A DNA stretch of 64,000 nt from Humulus lupulus. Lineage: Eukaryota > Streptophyta > Magnoliopsida > Rosales > Cannabaceae. This document shows positions 44,601 through 55,883 of this stretch, in pieces. The notes under the pieces are model-generated. The model searched no databases and was not told the origin of the DNA. It saw nothing but the letters and a program-made list of their open reading frames with translations. The stretch is taken from contig NC_084802.1 in assembly GCF_963169125.1 (NCBI RefSeq), positions 26,975,107 to 27,039,106 on the forward strand, given 5' to 3'. Within the stretch, counting starts at the first letter, position 1; every line of letters starts with the position of its first letter. A program made the translations under genes and the position numbers.

Positions 44601-45720
44601 AAGATGGTTCTCTGAGGATGTGCATTGATTACAGAGAACTTAATAAGTTAACAATTAAGAACAAGTATCCTCTGCTAAGGATAGATGATCTGTTTGATTA
44701 GTTGCAAGGTAAAATGGTATTCTCAAAGATAGACCTTCATTTTGGTTATCATCAATTGAGGGTCAAGGAGGGAGACATACCAAAGACTGCTTTTCGCACT
44801 AGATATGGGCATTATGAGTTCTTAGTCATGTCTTTTGGATTGACTAATGCCCCAGCTGCTTTTATGGATTTGATGAACAGAGTGTTCAAGGATTATCTGG
44901 ACTAGTTTGTGATCATCTTCATCGATGATATCCTAGTTTATTCTCAGTCAGAGTCAGAGCATGATCAATATTTGAGATTGGTTCTACAGAGACTGAGGGA
45001 ACATAGATTGTTTGCAAAGTTTAAGAAATGTGAGTTCTGGTTATCTCAAGTATCTTTCCTGGGGCACATTGTCAATAAGGAGGGGATTAAAGTAGATCCA
45101 GCTAGGATTGAGTCAGTCAAAGATTGGCCAAGGCCAAAGAATGCTTCTGAGGTTAGAAGTTTCCTTGGATTGGCAGGTTTTTATAGATGTTTCGTTGAAG
45201 GGTTTTCTAAGATTGTTACTTCATTGACTGAGCTGACATGCAAAAATCAGAAATTTGTTTGGTCAGACAGATTTGAGAACAGTTTCCAGGAACTGAAGAA
45301 GAGGTTGATTATAGCTCTAGTTCTGAGCCTTCCTATAGATCAAGAGAAGTTTGTGATATACTGCGATGCTTCACATCAAGGTTTGGGTTGTGTTTTGATG
45401 TAGTTAGGGAAAGTGATCGCTTATACGTCACGTCAGCTGAAGGAGTATGAACAAAGATATCTCACTCATGATTTAGAGTTGACGGATGTGGTCTTTGCTT
45501 TAAAGGTATGGAGGCATTACCTTTATAGAAAGAAGTGTGAGATCTACACTGACCACAAGAGCCTGAAATACTTCTTCACGCAGAAAGACTTGAATATGAG
45601 ACAAAGGTGTTGGCTGGAGTTAGTAAAAGATTATGATTGTGAGATCTTGTATCATCCAGGAAAAGCCAATGTGGTAGCTGATGCTTTTAGCCGGAAGGGT
45701 CCGAGACAGATTTATAGTGC
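44500..45720 (+). pseudogene. pol: A2 reverse transcriptase and RNase H
   Basis: RT blocks in order: [56 protein letters not shown], then FIDDILVYS (catalytic aspartates kept). RNase [33 protein letters not shown] (Asp kept, unlike A1) and VVADAFSRK. Stops at about 44700, 44903 and 45402 sit at Gln or Trp-like positions of A1. Confidence 0.9.
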
Positions 45721-46200
45721 GAGGCTGATAGCCAAAGAGTTAGCAGAGGATATGACCAGAGCTGGTATGAAGTTGCTGGTGGGCCAATTGGCCAATATTA
45801 CGCTACAATCTACACTATTGGAAAGAATCAAGGAGGGTCAGTTGGGTGATCCACAACTGATCAAGATTAGAGAGGATGTTTTGGCTGGAGTATCCAGAGA
45901 TTATATAGTGTCTAATTTGGGCTTGTTGAGGTATAAGGGTCGGATATGTGTTCTGTTAGACACTGCTTTCAGACGAGAGATTCTGGATGAATCTCAAACT
46001 ACTCCTTACTCTTTGCATCCAGGCACCACGAAGATGTATCAGGATGTGAGGTCATTGTATTGGTGGCATGTGATGAAGAAGGATGTAGTGGAGTATGTGG
46101 CTAAGTGCTTGGCATGTCAACATGTCAAGGCTAAGCATCAGAGGCCAACAAGGTTATTGCAGCCTCTAGATATCCCAGAGTGGAAATGGGAGGACATCAC
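45721..46200 (+). pseudogene. pol: A2 integrase, N-terminal piece
   Basis: Spacer and zinc-binding domain of integrase: [19 protein letters not shown] and [11 protein letters not shown], with the HHCC cysteines present but His606 of A1 replaced by Gln in DESQTT. Ends EWKWEDIT, exactly at the ATCAC target of element A3. The core resumes at 55884. Confidence 0.9.
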
Positions 46201-46799
46201 TGTAATGCCCCAAATTTCCTAATAAGGTTTAGGACACGCTTTGAGTACTGATTATGATATTGTTCAGAGCTTGTGCCTCTGGGTTTGTGCATTGTCCTAA
46301 TTGTATTAATACTTGCATGCTGAATGCCTTATTTATGGATATTGGAAATGTGATATATGTGTAGAGTCCAAGAACTTTACTTAGCTAGTTAGATAGTAGT
46401 ATTATAGTATTTATAGTATTATCTTTATGATTGTGGATTTTTGGTTCAGACCGGGAATTATTTGGACACTCATAGTAGTACTTGTAGATTTTCTAAGTTT
46501 AACCTATAGTTTAAGAATATTAATGTTAACCTAAGGTTTGATTAATATGGCTAATATTAAGGATAATATTTATTATACTATATGGTTTAGATAAGAACCA
46601 ATAGGATTTTAAGCACATGTTATGTATGGGTGATTAAAGGATTAAGTATTTTGAGGATTAAATTTAATAAGGGTAAAGTTTGAATGCTCTAAGGTCAGTC
46701 AGCAGCTTTGAATACGTTTAAGAGCTTAGTCAAGGTTGTTTAATCAATTTTAATTAAGCTAAAAATGTGTAATTTCGTGTTTAAATAATCAGCGAATGC

Positions 46800-46906
46800 C
46801 GATATATCGCAGCTATAGGGGGCGATATATCGCAGCACGTAGATACGGAAAACACGAAACGATGCACGTTTGCCTCGGGCATATTGGTCCAGGCGATATA
46901 TCGCCT
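46800..46906 (+). promoter_or_regulatory. CGATATATCG palindrome cluster, LTR B2
   Basis: Perfect copies at 46800-46809, 46823-46832 and inside AGGCGATATATCGCCT at 46891-46906, 180-290 bases upstream of the TATA box. Confidence 0.55.
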
Positions 46907-47087
46907 CCTTCAGCTTATTTTCAAAGTTTTTGAATTTTTTTTCCATTCAGCCATTCAACCTCTTGATAAGTCCAGCAACTTTTTGAACGAGTCTTCAGCC
47001 TCTGCTGAACGATTATTCAAATTATTTTCACCTAAAAAGCCATTATTTTTATTCAAGTTAAATCAAGATCCTTTCATTCCTAAACTC

Positions 47088-47095
47088 TATAAATA
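47088..47095 (+). promoter_or_regulatory. TATA box of LTR B2
   Basis: TATAAATA in the context ACTCTATAAATAGGACC. Confidence 0.7.
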
Positions 47096-49255
47096 GGACC
47101 TAGTACCCATCCATTATTCATCTTTTGCTCTAAGTTCAGAGGCTGCAAGTTGCTAGGTGAGTGTGAGTGTGTAAACACTGGGGTGGGGAAATCATAAGCT
47201 TGATAATCATAAGCTTATCAAACACTTGGGAAAGTAAGGATTTATAGTATTTCGGTTCGAGGTTTAGATTGGTCTACAAGTCTTCAAGGTATTTCTACAC
47301 CTTAGTTCATTGGTATTATTTTATTTTAAGTTCTCATAGTCTTCTACTCACCTCTAACCTTAATCTTTATTTTGGTTAGGAAATCTAAGTTCTTGAGCAA
47401 AAAGGTTTTGGTAAGTCTTTTTCTCAATGGTTTAGTCCTTCCATTCCTTTCAATTCTCTTCTTCTCTAAACTCACTCTTTTTAATGGTTCTTAGGAGTGT
47501 TCCAAAGTCTCATCTCTGTCCTCTTATCCCGGTAATTTTGGTAAGGAAAATAGGATAGAAATTCATATGTTATATGTTTTATATGTTATCTTATGTTTCT
47601 TATGTTATGATAAGTGTTATGATATGTATGTTTGTAGGCTTGGGCATATGACCCATATGACTAACAAGACCCCAAGTAGATTATGGGCATATGACCTGCT
47701 TAGCTAGTAGGACCCCACTAATCTCATGGGCATATGACTTTTTTAGTCTATGGGACCCCAAGTAATAATGGCCATTATAGTATGTGTATGATATAAGTGT
47801 AATGTATGTTATGTTATGTATTTATGTTTCTTATGAAATCTATGTATATGAACTATGTGGTAGATTTTCCTTGCTGGGCATTAGGCTCATTCCTTTTTGT
47901 TTATATGTGCAGGAAAATAGCTATAGTGGCGGTAAGGTTCGTGGATGCTTGGGGATTGTGTATCGGTGATGAATGGATTCAAGGAGTCGAGAGTTCGATT
48001 TTCGAGGATGTAGTCTTCTTTTATGGTTTTACACGTATTTTTCCGCACTTGCTATGTAACTCCTTTTTATTGTAAATTATGTTTTGTTTTTAAAACAATG
48101 GGATCCCATATCCTACTTGACATTTTATGTAAGTAACTCTTATTTTTACAAGTTTCCTAATAAAGTTATGGTATTTTCACAATGTAAGTTTTATTAAGGA
48201 TTAGTATGTTTAGTTTTTGTTAATGGTCCAAAAGTCTAGAGTAGTTGGGTCATTACAATATGTTTGGTGGCATGGCTTACCTGTGTATGGCGCTGGCTTA
48301 TTAGTCAGAATCGGCAATGGTGTTAGATCCGTCTATGAAGCTGTGACTTATTAGTTAAGTTCACCACGGGCTGAGCACTGGTCATATTTCACCGACCCAA
48401 GAATCAGAAGTGGCAGTGCGTTGTGAACGCCGGGCCAAATAAAGATTAGATCTAATCGAGGTTGGCATTGAATGACCCATAAATGGGATTAATGCTGGAC
48501 CGACCGGAAGGTCAATGAGAACTATAAGCGCTTACCTGGTCTAAGACCACGTGTTTTCAGCCAAGGTATATGACCCCGGTGACTGTTTGTCACATGGCTG
48601 GGGGACGCTGTCCTTAGTTACGACTCTAGAGTCGGGTGGATGGTTATGTTGGTGACCAATCACCATGCACCTATCCTGATCAAACTTATGAGAGAACCAC
48701 TTATTAATTAAGCCCTAGTGACCCTATCGTCACATGGCTAGAGGGAGCTGTACCCACTTTTGTGACTTTTGCTACAGTCGCCTATTTATTTTGGACTGAT
48801 AGTCCTGGATGGTTATTGTGATTACTGTTGATATTATATCATGTTATATTGTGTTTTCTTGCTGGGCTTCGGCTCACGAGTGCTATGTGGTGCAGGTAAA
48901 GGCAAGAGGAAGTTGGACCATCCTTGAGTTGGAGAGCTTAGGTGATGATGGGTACATATGCAGCTGCTCGTCTGCCATGGCCGAGGTTTAAAGTGGAACT
49001 AGGGTTAAATCCTGTTTTGCCGCTTAGAACGGCCTGTTGTAAATGTTTTCTGTAATAGACTCTAAAACTATGTTTTTGGGATCCCAATGTATATATTAAA
49101 TGTTCTAGTGAAACGTTACATCTTAACCAAAATGTTTAATCCCTAAACCACTAATCATACTTAGTTACACGTTTTTGGCCAAATGACTCGATTAGCGAGT
49201 TTAGCACTGTTACAAGGCACACCGTAATGGTCCTTGGAGTTGGGGCGTTACAACT

Positions 49256-49267
49256 TGGTATCAAAGC
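49256..49267 (+). promoter_or_regulatory. Primer-binding site of A3 (one mismatch)
   Basis: TGGTATCAAAGC; A1, A2 and Cassandra all have TGGTATCAGAGC. The site is recopied from the tRNA at each cycle, so the G-to-A change most likely arose after insertion. Confidence 0.75.
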
Positions 49268-49820
49268 GAGCCAAGGTTTATGGTTCCTGAAGACAAGCTG
49301 GGCATGTACACTCATCACTGAAGATAGCTTCACTCAAGGAATGGTAACTATTTCTGTAGCTATGTGCATAGCTGTTTAAATAGAATGTCAATACTTTACC
49401 TGCACATTGTATTAGGGAGCATGAGATTCTGATAGAGCCTGACTCTTGATTATATGATTATATGCTCCATGGAAATGTTTATGAACATGATCATTTGATT
49501 ACTTGCTCCATGAATATATATAATTGTGATATTTGCATGCTGGAGTTGAGGCATGGCGTGAATTTTGGAAGATCAGGGATTATGAGTAATGTATGAATGC
49601 CATGGGCATGTTCGTAGCACTGCAAGTGGTTAATGATTGTGGTGTGGTAAGATTTATTTCGTGGGGGAAAGCCCTTGATATGCTTATTGTGGCTAATGGG
49701 TCAAGTTATTGACTGCAGATTTAATCAGCAGGTTTATATTCAAGGCAGATTACGAGGCCTGGTGATAGTTATATAGGGGCTGGGAGTTACAGCCAGGGTA
49801 TCAATTCTTCGTCTGCATCT
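49268..49820 (+). other. A3 untranslated leader
   Basis: Non-coding, with the GGTTCCTGAAGACAAGCTGG segment (49281) matching the A1/A2 leaders only near its start, then diverging. No gene seen. Confidence 0.7.
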
Positions 49821-50822
49821 ATGAATGTTCAGCAGACGCTTACAGATTTGCAATTAAGATTGCAGAGGTAGGAAGAAAAGATCAGATATCTTAAACAACA
49901 GCAGAGTCTGTTGGGTAGTACCTCTTCCTTTGCTATGCCAGGGGTGGCATCAGTTTCAGCTCAGCCTAGGGTTGAGAATAGATGGGAATTCCTCTGTGGA
50001 AGATTCCTGAAGTTTTATCCTCCAGTCTTCGAGGGAGGCCTAGATCCATTCAGAGCTGAGCAATGGATGGGCATGATCAGTTCCATCCTTGATAGTATGG
50101 GACTGGTAGGTCACGATAGGGTGATCTGTGCTACATGTGTATTGCGGGATGATGCCCGGATATGGTGGGAGGTAGTGTCCCAGACACGAGATATAGCTGT
50201 GATGGATTGGAGAGAATTCAGGCAGCTGTTCAATGAGAAGTATTATTGTGATGTAGCTAAGACTGCTAAGATGAATGAGTTTCTGAATCTTGTTCAGGGT
50301 AATGCGTCAATGACCGAGTATGTTACTGAATTTGATGGGTTGGCCAAGTTTGCCTTTGACACGGTACCCACAGATATAGCTCGGAAGGAAAGGTTTATTC
50401 AGGGGTTGAATCCTGGAATAGCTCAGGGCATTAGAGTTGCCCCAGTGCATGAAGTCTCTACCTATGCTCAGGTGGTAGAGAAGGCTCTTTCTGTTGAGAG
50501 TATAGTAGTTGGGTAGCAGAGTGCTGGAGAGCATGGAGCTCAGATAGTGGTATCTCCACTTATTGAAACAAGTAAAAGTGAAAGCTGGAAGACTCATCCA
50601 AAATGCGCTCTGTGCAAGAGGCATCATTTGGGAAAATGCCGAGCAAAGGTGTGTTTTGCATGTGGTATGGTTGGGCATATTGTGAGGAGGTGCCTTGTGT
50701 TAAAGGATGAGCAAAGGGGGATAGACAGCTCGATTCCAACTCGAGTGTTTATTCCAGGGCAATCAGAGTCTGAGACTAGTTCCTTGGGGGTGACAGGTCA
50801 GTTTTCTAGTTCTGGGTTTTGA
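49821..50822 (+). pseudogene. gag: A3 gag with zinc knuckles
   Basis: Best preserved part of A3. Starts MNVQQTLTDLQLRLQR then TAG; after this one frame of about 215 codons carries the capsid-like region (ARIWWEVVSQTRDIAVMDW, NEKYYCDVAKTAKMNEF, GLAKFAFDTVPTDIARKER). A stop at 50514-50516 is followed by the zinc knuckles CALCKRHHLGKC and CFACGMVGHIVRRC. Protein divergence from A1 and A2 is considerable, so A3 is a separate subfamily. The protease that should follow is already unrecognisable except for a shifted trace near 50850. Confidence 0.85.
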
Positions 50823-53190
50823 ATTATGTTGTTCGGCTTTGGCGCCATGCTATTCTTTTGTTGGTATGTATATAGAGAAGGATATATTGATGAGTATATA
50901 TATATATAGATCACATGGTTACGTTGTGATGGGAAATGTAAGATGGTATTGGCAACTTAAGAAATAAGCTGAGTTATGGCAAGGACTCATCAGGGATTCT
51001 GATAAAAGTTGGTTATGTCAGGCTTTGGTTTGATCCAGGGTTTGGATTGGTTAAGTAATTAAAGAGCAGTCTTGAATGGCAGGGAAAATGTAACAATTCT
51101 TGGGCTTGAGAGTGGAGAGCCTTGTGCTGACTAGTTGGTGTATGGTTCTGTGTGCTTATGAAACTTGTAGTGAGAGCTAGAGTTTTGTGCAGAGGGATGC
51201 ATGGAACTCTTAGCTAGCGTGATGGGTATCACTTGGATCGTGTCAGTGAGATCAGGACAGATTGGATTAGTCTGTGGGTTCTGAAGGTGTTCCCAGGTGG
51301 TTTGCCAGGGCTCCTTTTTATGAAAAGAGACTAGAATGGTGATTGGTTTAGTGCCAGAAATAGAATCAGATGTAAGTATTGTTTTGAGTGGCTCAGTGGA
51401 GTTATAAGAATTAAAGGGTTAGTTGCTAAGTAAGATGGAATCCTTTAAGGTGGATCTTGGATCTGGTTAAGACCAGTTAGAGATCAGAGAGAGGAAATTA
51501 TGTAAAAGATTGTGCTGGTATCGGATTAGAGCACTACGAGTGTTGAACATATCTTGAGAATTGGCTTGATGCTAAGTGTTTGTGAGTTAGATGAATAGAG
51601 CATTCAAAGGTTTATTTGAATGGGACTTATGATCGTCTTGGACGATGGTATAGTGGTGTTTTCTCTGCGGATAATTGCCAAGAGTGAAGAGTGCCTTGGG
51701 GACAGGAGTGTCCAGGGATAGTAAAGATATTTCAGGTGCCTTGGGGAGAAAGTGCTGGGTCTTTTATAGACCAGGATCAGTTAGAGGATTGTTATGACAT
51801 CCTAGTGATAGAGAAAAGTGATTGCCTATGCAACATGTTAATTAAAGAAGCTGACCAGAACTGGAGTAGAGTTTCTGGTGGGCCAGGTGGCCAGTTTATT
51901 GTTTGAGATTATTATCTCAAGAAAGATAAAAAGGAAAGATGGTTAAGTGAGCCACAGGTGGGCAAGATTGAATGGAAAGCTTTAGCTGGATTAGCTAAAG
52001 GTTGTATAGTGACAGACATGAATTTACGATGGTATAGAGATCGGACTTGGGATCCGATGGACATTGAGATTAACGGAGAGATTCTGGATGAATCTCATGC
52101 TAATCTTGTGTTCGCTTCATTCAGGCATCGTAAAGAGGTAACAGGTTATGAAGGCTTTATAGAGATGGCATGAGATGAAGAGGGAAGTAATGAGATGCAG
52201 GTTGAGAGACAGAATATCAGGAAACAGCAAGGCCATTACAGCCTTGGGGTATTTCATAGTGGGAATAGGAGAGCATCGCGATGAGTTTCGCGGTGGGATT
52301 CCCAGGTTGATGGATCGGTATGAATTGGCATTAAGTCTTTGTGGACTGGTGGTCCAAGTGAGTTTATTTTATCAGTAAGGATAGGTGAATAGTACGGCTG
52401 ATCAATATTTGAGTCTCCTTGTGAGAAGGATAGAGAGCCTTCGTGAACTCAAGGTCTATCTTATCAAATGAAGACTTTATTGTGACTTCCAAGTTTTGGA
52501 AGGGTTAGAAGGTGATGATTAAACAGATGGAACTCAATACATATTATTACTCTCAGACTGGTGGCAAATCAGAGAGAGAGGATTATCCAATTATTATTGG
52601 AGGAACATCTTATAAGATGAATAAGGTAATATATATATATATATCTGAATCCTGAGGTGGTTCAGGGGATTTATGAGATTGCCGGAGCTTGAATTTTGGT
52701 TGTTCATTTCTCAGAATAGATGGAACAGTATTAATGAACTGGAAAGTAGAAATGTGAAATTCCAGGTAGGAGAATGTATCTTCTCTAAGGTATCACCATG
52801 GGAAAAGGGGTGAGGAATTAAGACAAGTTAAGCCCTAATTTGTCTAAGCAGTTGGATTCTAGATAGGTTGGCTAGGTTGACTTTGGATCAGCCTCTTCTT
52901 TTGGCGCTGTCAGTGGTATACAATGAATTATGCACTTCCATGCAGTGGACATGGGTTAAAGGAATTTATAAATTGAGTTATGAGAATCTGAAGGTTAAGG
53001 TTAAGTATTCCGGTAAGGAATAGCCAGTTCAGATTGTGACATAAGTAATGAGGTTCTGTTAAACAGAAGGTACCTTGGATTAAGGTAAGGCTAAAGAAGT
53101 AGTGAGGTCAGGGAATGACCTAGGGGATTTGTGTCAGTCATGTGGAATTCTTGTTCCGAGCTGTTGAGTAAATTTCGAGGACGAAATTTC
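50823..53190 (+). pseudogene. pol: A3 pol, decayed and shortened
   Basis: About 2.4 kb where A1 has about 3.4 kb, with no long frame. Collinear traces of integrase remain: EILDESHANLVFASFRHR near 52075 (zinc region), LMDRYEL near 52310 ([10 protein letters not shown] region), ADQYLSLLVRRIESL near 52400, and a late SEREDYPIII-like trace near 52570 (QSERTIQIL region). Numerous stops and indels interrupt every block; RT catalytic boxes are not recognisable. The element cannot supply its own enzymes. Confidence 0.75.
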
Positions 53191-53207
53191 TGTAAGGAGG
53201 GGATAGT
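53191..53207 (+). promoter_or_regulatory. Polypurine tract of A3
   Basis: TGTAAGGAGGGGATAGT directly before the 3' LTR, identical to A1. It stays intact although the adjacent coding sequence is ruined, consistent with selection or recent mobility in trans. Confidence 0.8.
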
Positions 53208-55883
53208 TGTAATGCCCCAAATTTCCTAATAAGGTTTAGGACCTTGATTAGGAGGCCGGGAGGGCCATAATTGATTTATTATGGTATTTAATGATTATAT
53301 GCATGTTTATGTGAATTATATTATTATATGATGGTGAATGCATGCATATGGGAGTATTTATTATTATAAGGGTATTTTGGTAATTTGGTCGTTGTGGGCA
53401 TAATTGTGTATCATGGGTGCTTGGTTGTGATTAGTTAACATGGCCACCTTATAAGGTGAATTGGTTCGAGCTATTCGGCATGAGACGATCATGAGCTGTA
53501 AGTGTTCGGTCTAGTCATAACGGGTTTAAGTTCGGGGCTCGGGGTGAGTCTCGGGGTCATTTTGATGATTAGAACATTACCGGGAATAAAAGGGTAATGG
53601 GATATGATTTATTGGTATTTGAGAATATTGAGAATAGCGGGAATTGGAGAGCGTTAATTATAATTAACGAGATACGCGGGAAAGGACGATTTTACCCTCG
53701 GAAGCCTTTAGAGGGATTTATTTGGCCTAGGGGCATTATGGTCTTTTGACCTTAAGGATTTATATCATCTTTTTGGGTTTAGAAGGCTGTGGAATTATAA
53801 CATAAACAGAGCCCATCCTCATCTCTTTTCTCTCTCTCTCCCGTACAAGGTTTCTCCTTCATCTTCCTTTCAAACTTTTGAGAGTTAATTGAAGAACAAG
53901 ATAGGGAAATCAAAGCTTGGGGACTTTAGACTTAGCTCAGCTATTTGGGAGGATTCAAACCAGCTTAAGGTAAGGAATTGAACCTGAGTTTTGAGCTATA
54001 CTCTGTTTCTTTCTATTAAGTTTCAGTTAGTTGAGAATTAATGGAAGTTTAGTTGAGGTTTAACTTGGATTATGATGAGGGTGAGTTGTAGATGATGTTT
54101 GGTGGTGGAATTGGGTGTTAGGTTGGGGTTTGGGATAGGTTTAAAGGGCTGGTTTCAAGGGAAAACGCAGGGGAAAGATTTCAGGTGCGTGCTGTCATTT
54201 TTTCCTGGTCTGGGCTGGGCGCTGCGGCGCGGCTGTGGTGCGCCGCGGCCCTTGGCGTCTGGCAGGGTGGTGTGCGTCTGTCTGAAGGGCGCGCCGCGGC
54301 GCAGCTGGGGAGGGCCGCGGCCCTTAGGGAAATTTTGGCCAGAATGGTGTTTTTAGCTTGGGGATTCAAGCCTTAGGCCTCGGGGTTGAACCTAGTACCC
54401 GGTTAAGTGGGGATTGGTGTCCCGAAGGCTATATATTGGTTTGGGAACTTATGTTGATCATTTTTTATTGATGGTATCTTATATTTGGTTATGACTAGGT
54501 GACCGCTAAAGGACTGAAAGTTGATCGTTCTCAAGGGTCGTTCTTTTAATCATTCTAGCTCGACCTTGAGGTAAGAAAACTGCACCCTGTGTATATGTGA
54601 CATGCATGGCTATGATTGATGTATGTTGGTTGGCTATTGAGTATGACATGCATGGTTATTCTTGATGCATGATGGTTGATTATTGAACATGACATGCATG
54701 GCTATGATTGGTGCATGTTGGATTGTTAAGTATAATGCATGTGATGCATGAGAAACATGTGATTAGGACACGCTTTGAGTACTGATTATGATATTGTTCA
54801 GAGCTTGTGCCTCTAGGTTTGTGCATGGTCCTAATTGTATTAATACTTGCATGCTGAATGCCTTGTTTTTGGATATTGGACATGTGATATATGTTTGGTG
54901 GCATGGCTTACCTGTGTATGGCACTGGCTTATTAGTCAGAATCGGCAATGGTGTTAGATCCGTCTGTGAAGCTGTGACTTATTAGTTAAGTTCACCACTG
55001 GCTGAGCACTGGTCATGTTTCACCGACCCAAGAATCAGAAGTGGCAGTGCGTTGTGAACGCCGGGCCAAATAAAGATTAGATCTAATCAAGGTTGGCATT
55101 GAATGACCCATAAAGGGTATTAATGTTGGACCGACCGGAAGGTCAATGGGAACTATAAGCGCTTACCTGGTCTAAGACCACATGTTTTCAGCCAAGGTAT
55201 ATGACCCCGATGACTGCTTGTCACATGGCTGGGGGACGTTGTCCTTAGTTACGACTCTAGAGTCGGGTGGATGGTTATGTTGGTGACCAATCACCATGCA
55301 CCTATCCTGATCAAACTTATGAGAGAACCACTTATTAATTAAGCCCTGGTGACCCTATCGTTACATGGCTAGAGGGAGCTGTACCCACTTTTGTGACTTT
55401 TGCTACAGTCACCTATTTATTTTGGACTGATAGTCCTGGATGGTTATTGTGATTACTGTTGATATTATATCATGTTATATTGTGTTTTCTTGCTGGGCTT
55501 CGGCTCACGGGTGCTATGTGGTGCAGGTAAAGGCAAGAGGAAGCTGGACCATCCTTGAGTTGGAGAGCTTAGGTGATGATGTGTACATATGCAGCTGCTC
55601 GTCCGCCATGGCCGAGGTTTAAAATGGAACTAGGGTTAAATCCTGTTTTGCCGCTTAGAACGGCCTGTTGTAAATGTTTTCTGTAATAGACTCTAAAACT
55701 ATGTTTTTGGGATCCCAATGTATATATTAAACGTTCTAGTGAAACGTTACATATTAACCAAAATGTTTAATCCCTAAACCGCTAATCATACTTAGTTACA
55801 CGTTTTTGGCCAAATGACTCGATTAGCAAGTTTAGCACTGTTACAAGGCACACCGTAACGGTCCCTGGAGTTGGGGCGTTACA
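53208..55883 (+). repeat. 3' LTR of A3
   Basis: 2676 bp, TGTAATGCCCC to GGCGTTACA. Possible TATA segment TTTATATC at about 53759. A very GC-rich block at 54208-54335 holds GCGCCGCGGCGC and GGGCCGCGGCCC palindromes where A1, A2 and A4 have AGCGCTGTAGCGCT-type words. The downstream half is shared with the 5' LTR. Confidence 0.92.

Larger units (their letters stand above)
46360..48257 (+). mobile_element. Solo LTR, family B (copy B2)
   Basis: 1898 bp, TGTAGAGTCC to GGTCATTACA, flanked by ATATG on both sides (46355-46359, 48258-48262). The uninterrupted counterpart is visible in the 3' LTR of A3 near 54890. The TATA box is at 47088-47095. It is the innermost, hence youngest, event of the nest. 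Confidence 0.94.
46201..49252 (+). repeat. 5' LTR of A3, internally deleted and holding B2
   Basis: TGTAATGCCCC to GGCGTTACA. Without B2 and its duplicated ATATG it measures 1149 bp against 2676 bp for the 3' LTR; the missing 1527 bp equals exactly the distance between two TTAGGAC words in the intact LTR (53236 and 54763). The deletion removed the expected U3 and TATA region. Confidence 0.92.
46201..55883 (+). mobile_element. Non-autonomous gypsy element A3 nested in A2 integrase
   Basis: 9683 bp with both LTRs, primer-binding site, decayed gag-pol and polypurine tract, flanked by perfect ATCAC duplications (46196-46200, 55884-55888). The 5' LTR has a 1527-bp internal deletion and contains solo LTR B2. 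The LTRs are about 97 percent identical by eye over 400 shared bases, yet pol is reduced to a collinear ruin, so it was probably mobilised by other elements' enzymes. Confidence 0.93.

Noticed and set aside
43821..46200. Endogenous plant pararetrovirus
   Set aside because: The protease-RT-RNase H region is followed by integrase and chromodomain-like tail and bounded by LTRs; no movement or coat protein is present, so it is Ty3/gypsy.
48809..48991. Conserved small open frame, repeated at 55440-55622
   Set aside because: Both copies are the same segment of the two A3 LTRs; conservation reflects LTR identity, not coding selection.
54099..54376. GC-rich overlapping open frames on both strands in the A3 3' LTR
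   Set aside because: They result from the palindromic GC block of the LTR; the other A-type LTRs have no corresponding frame.
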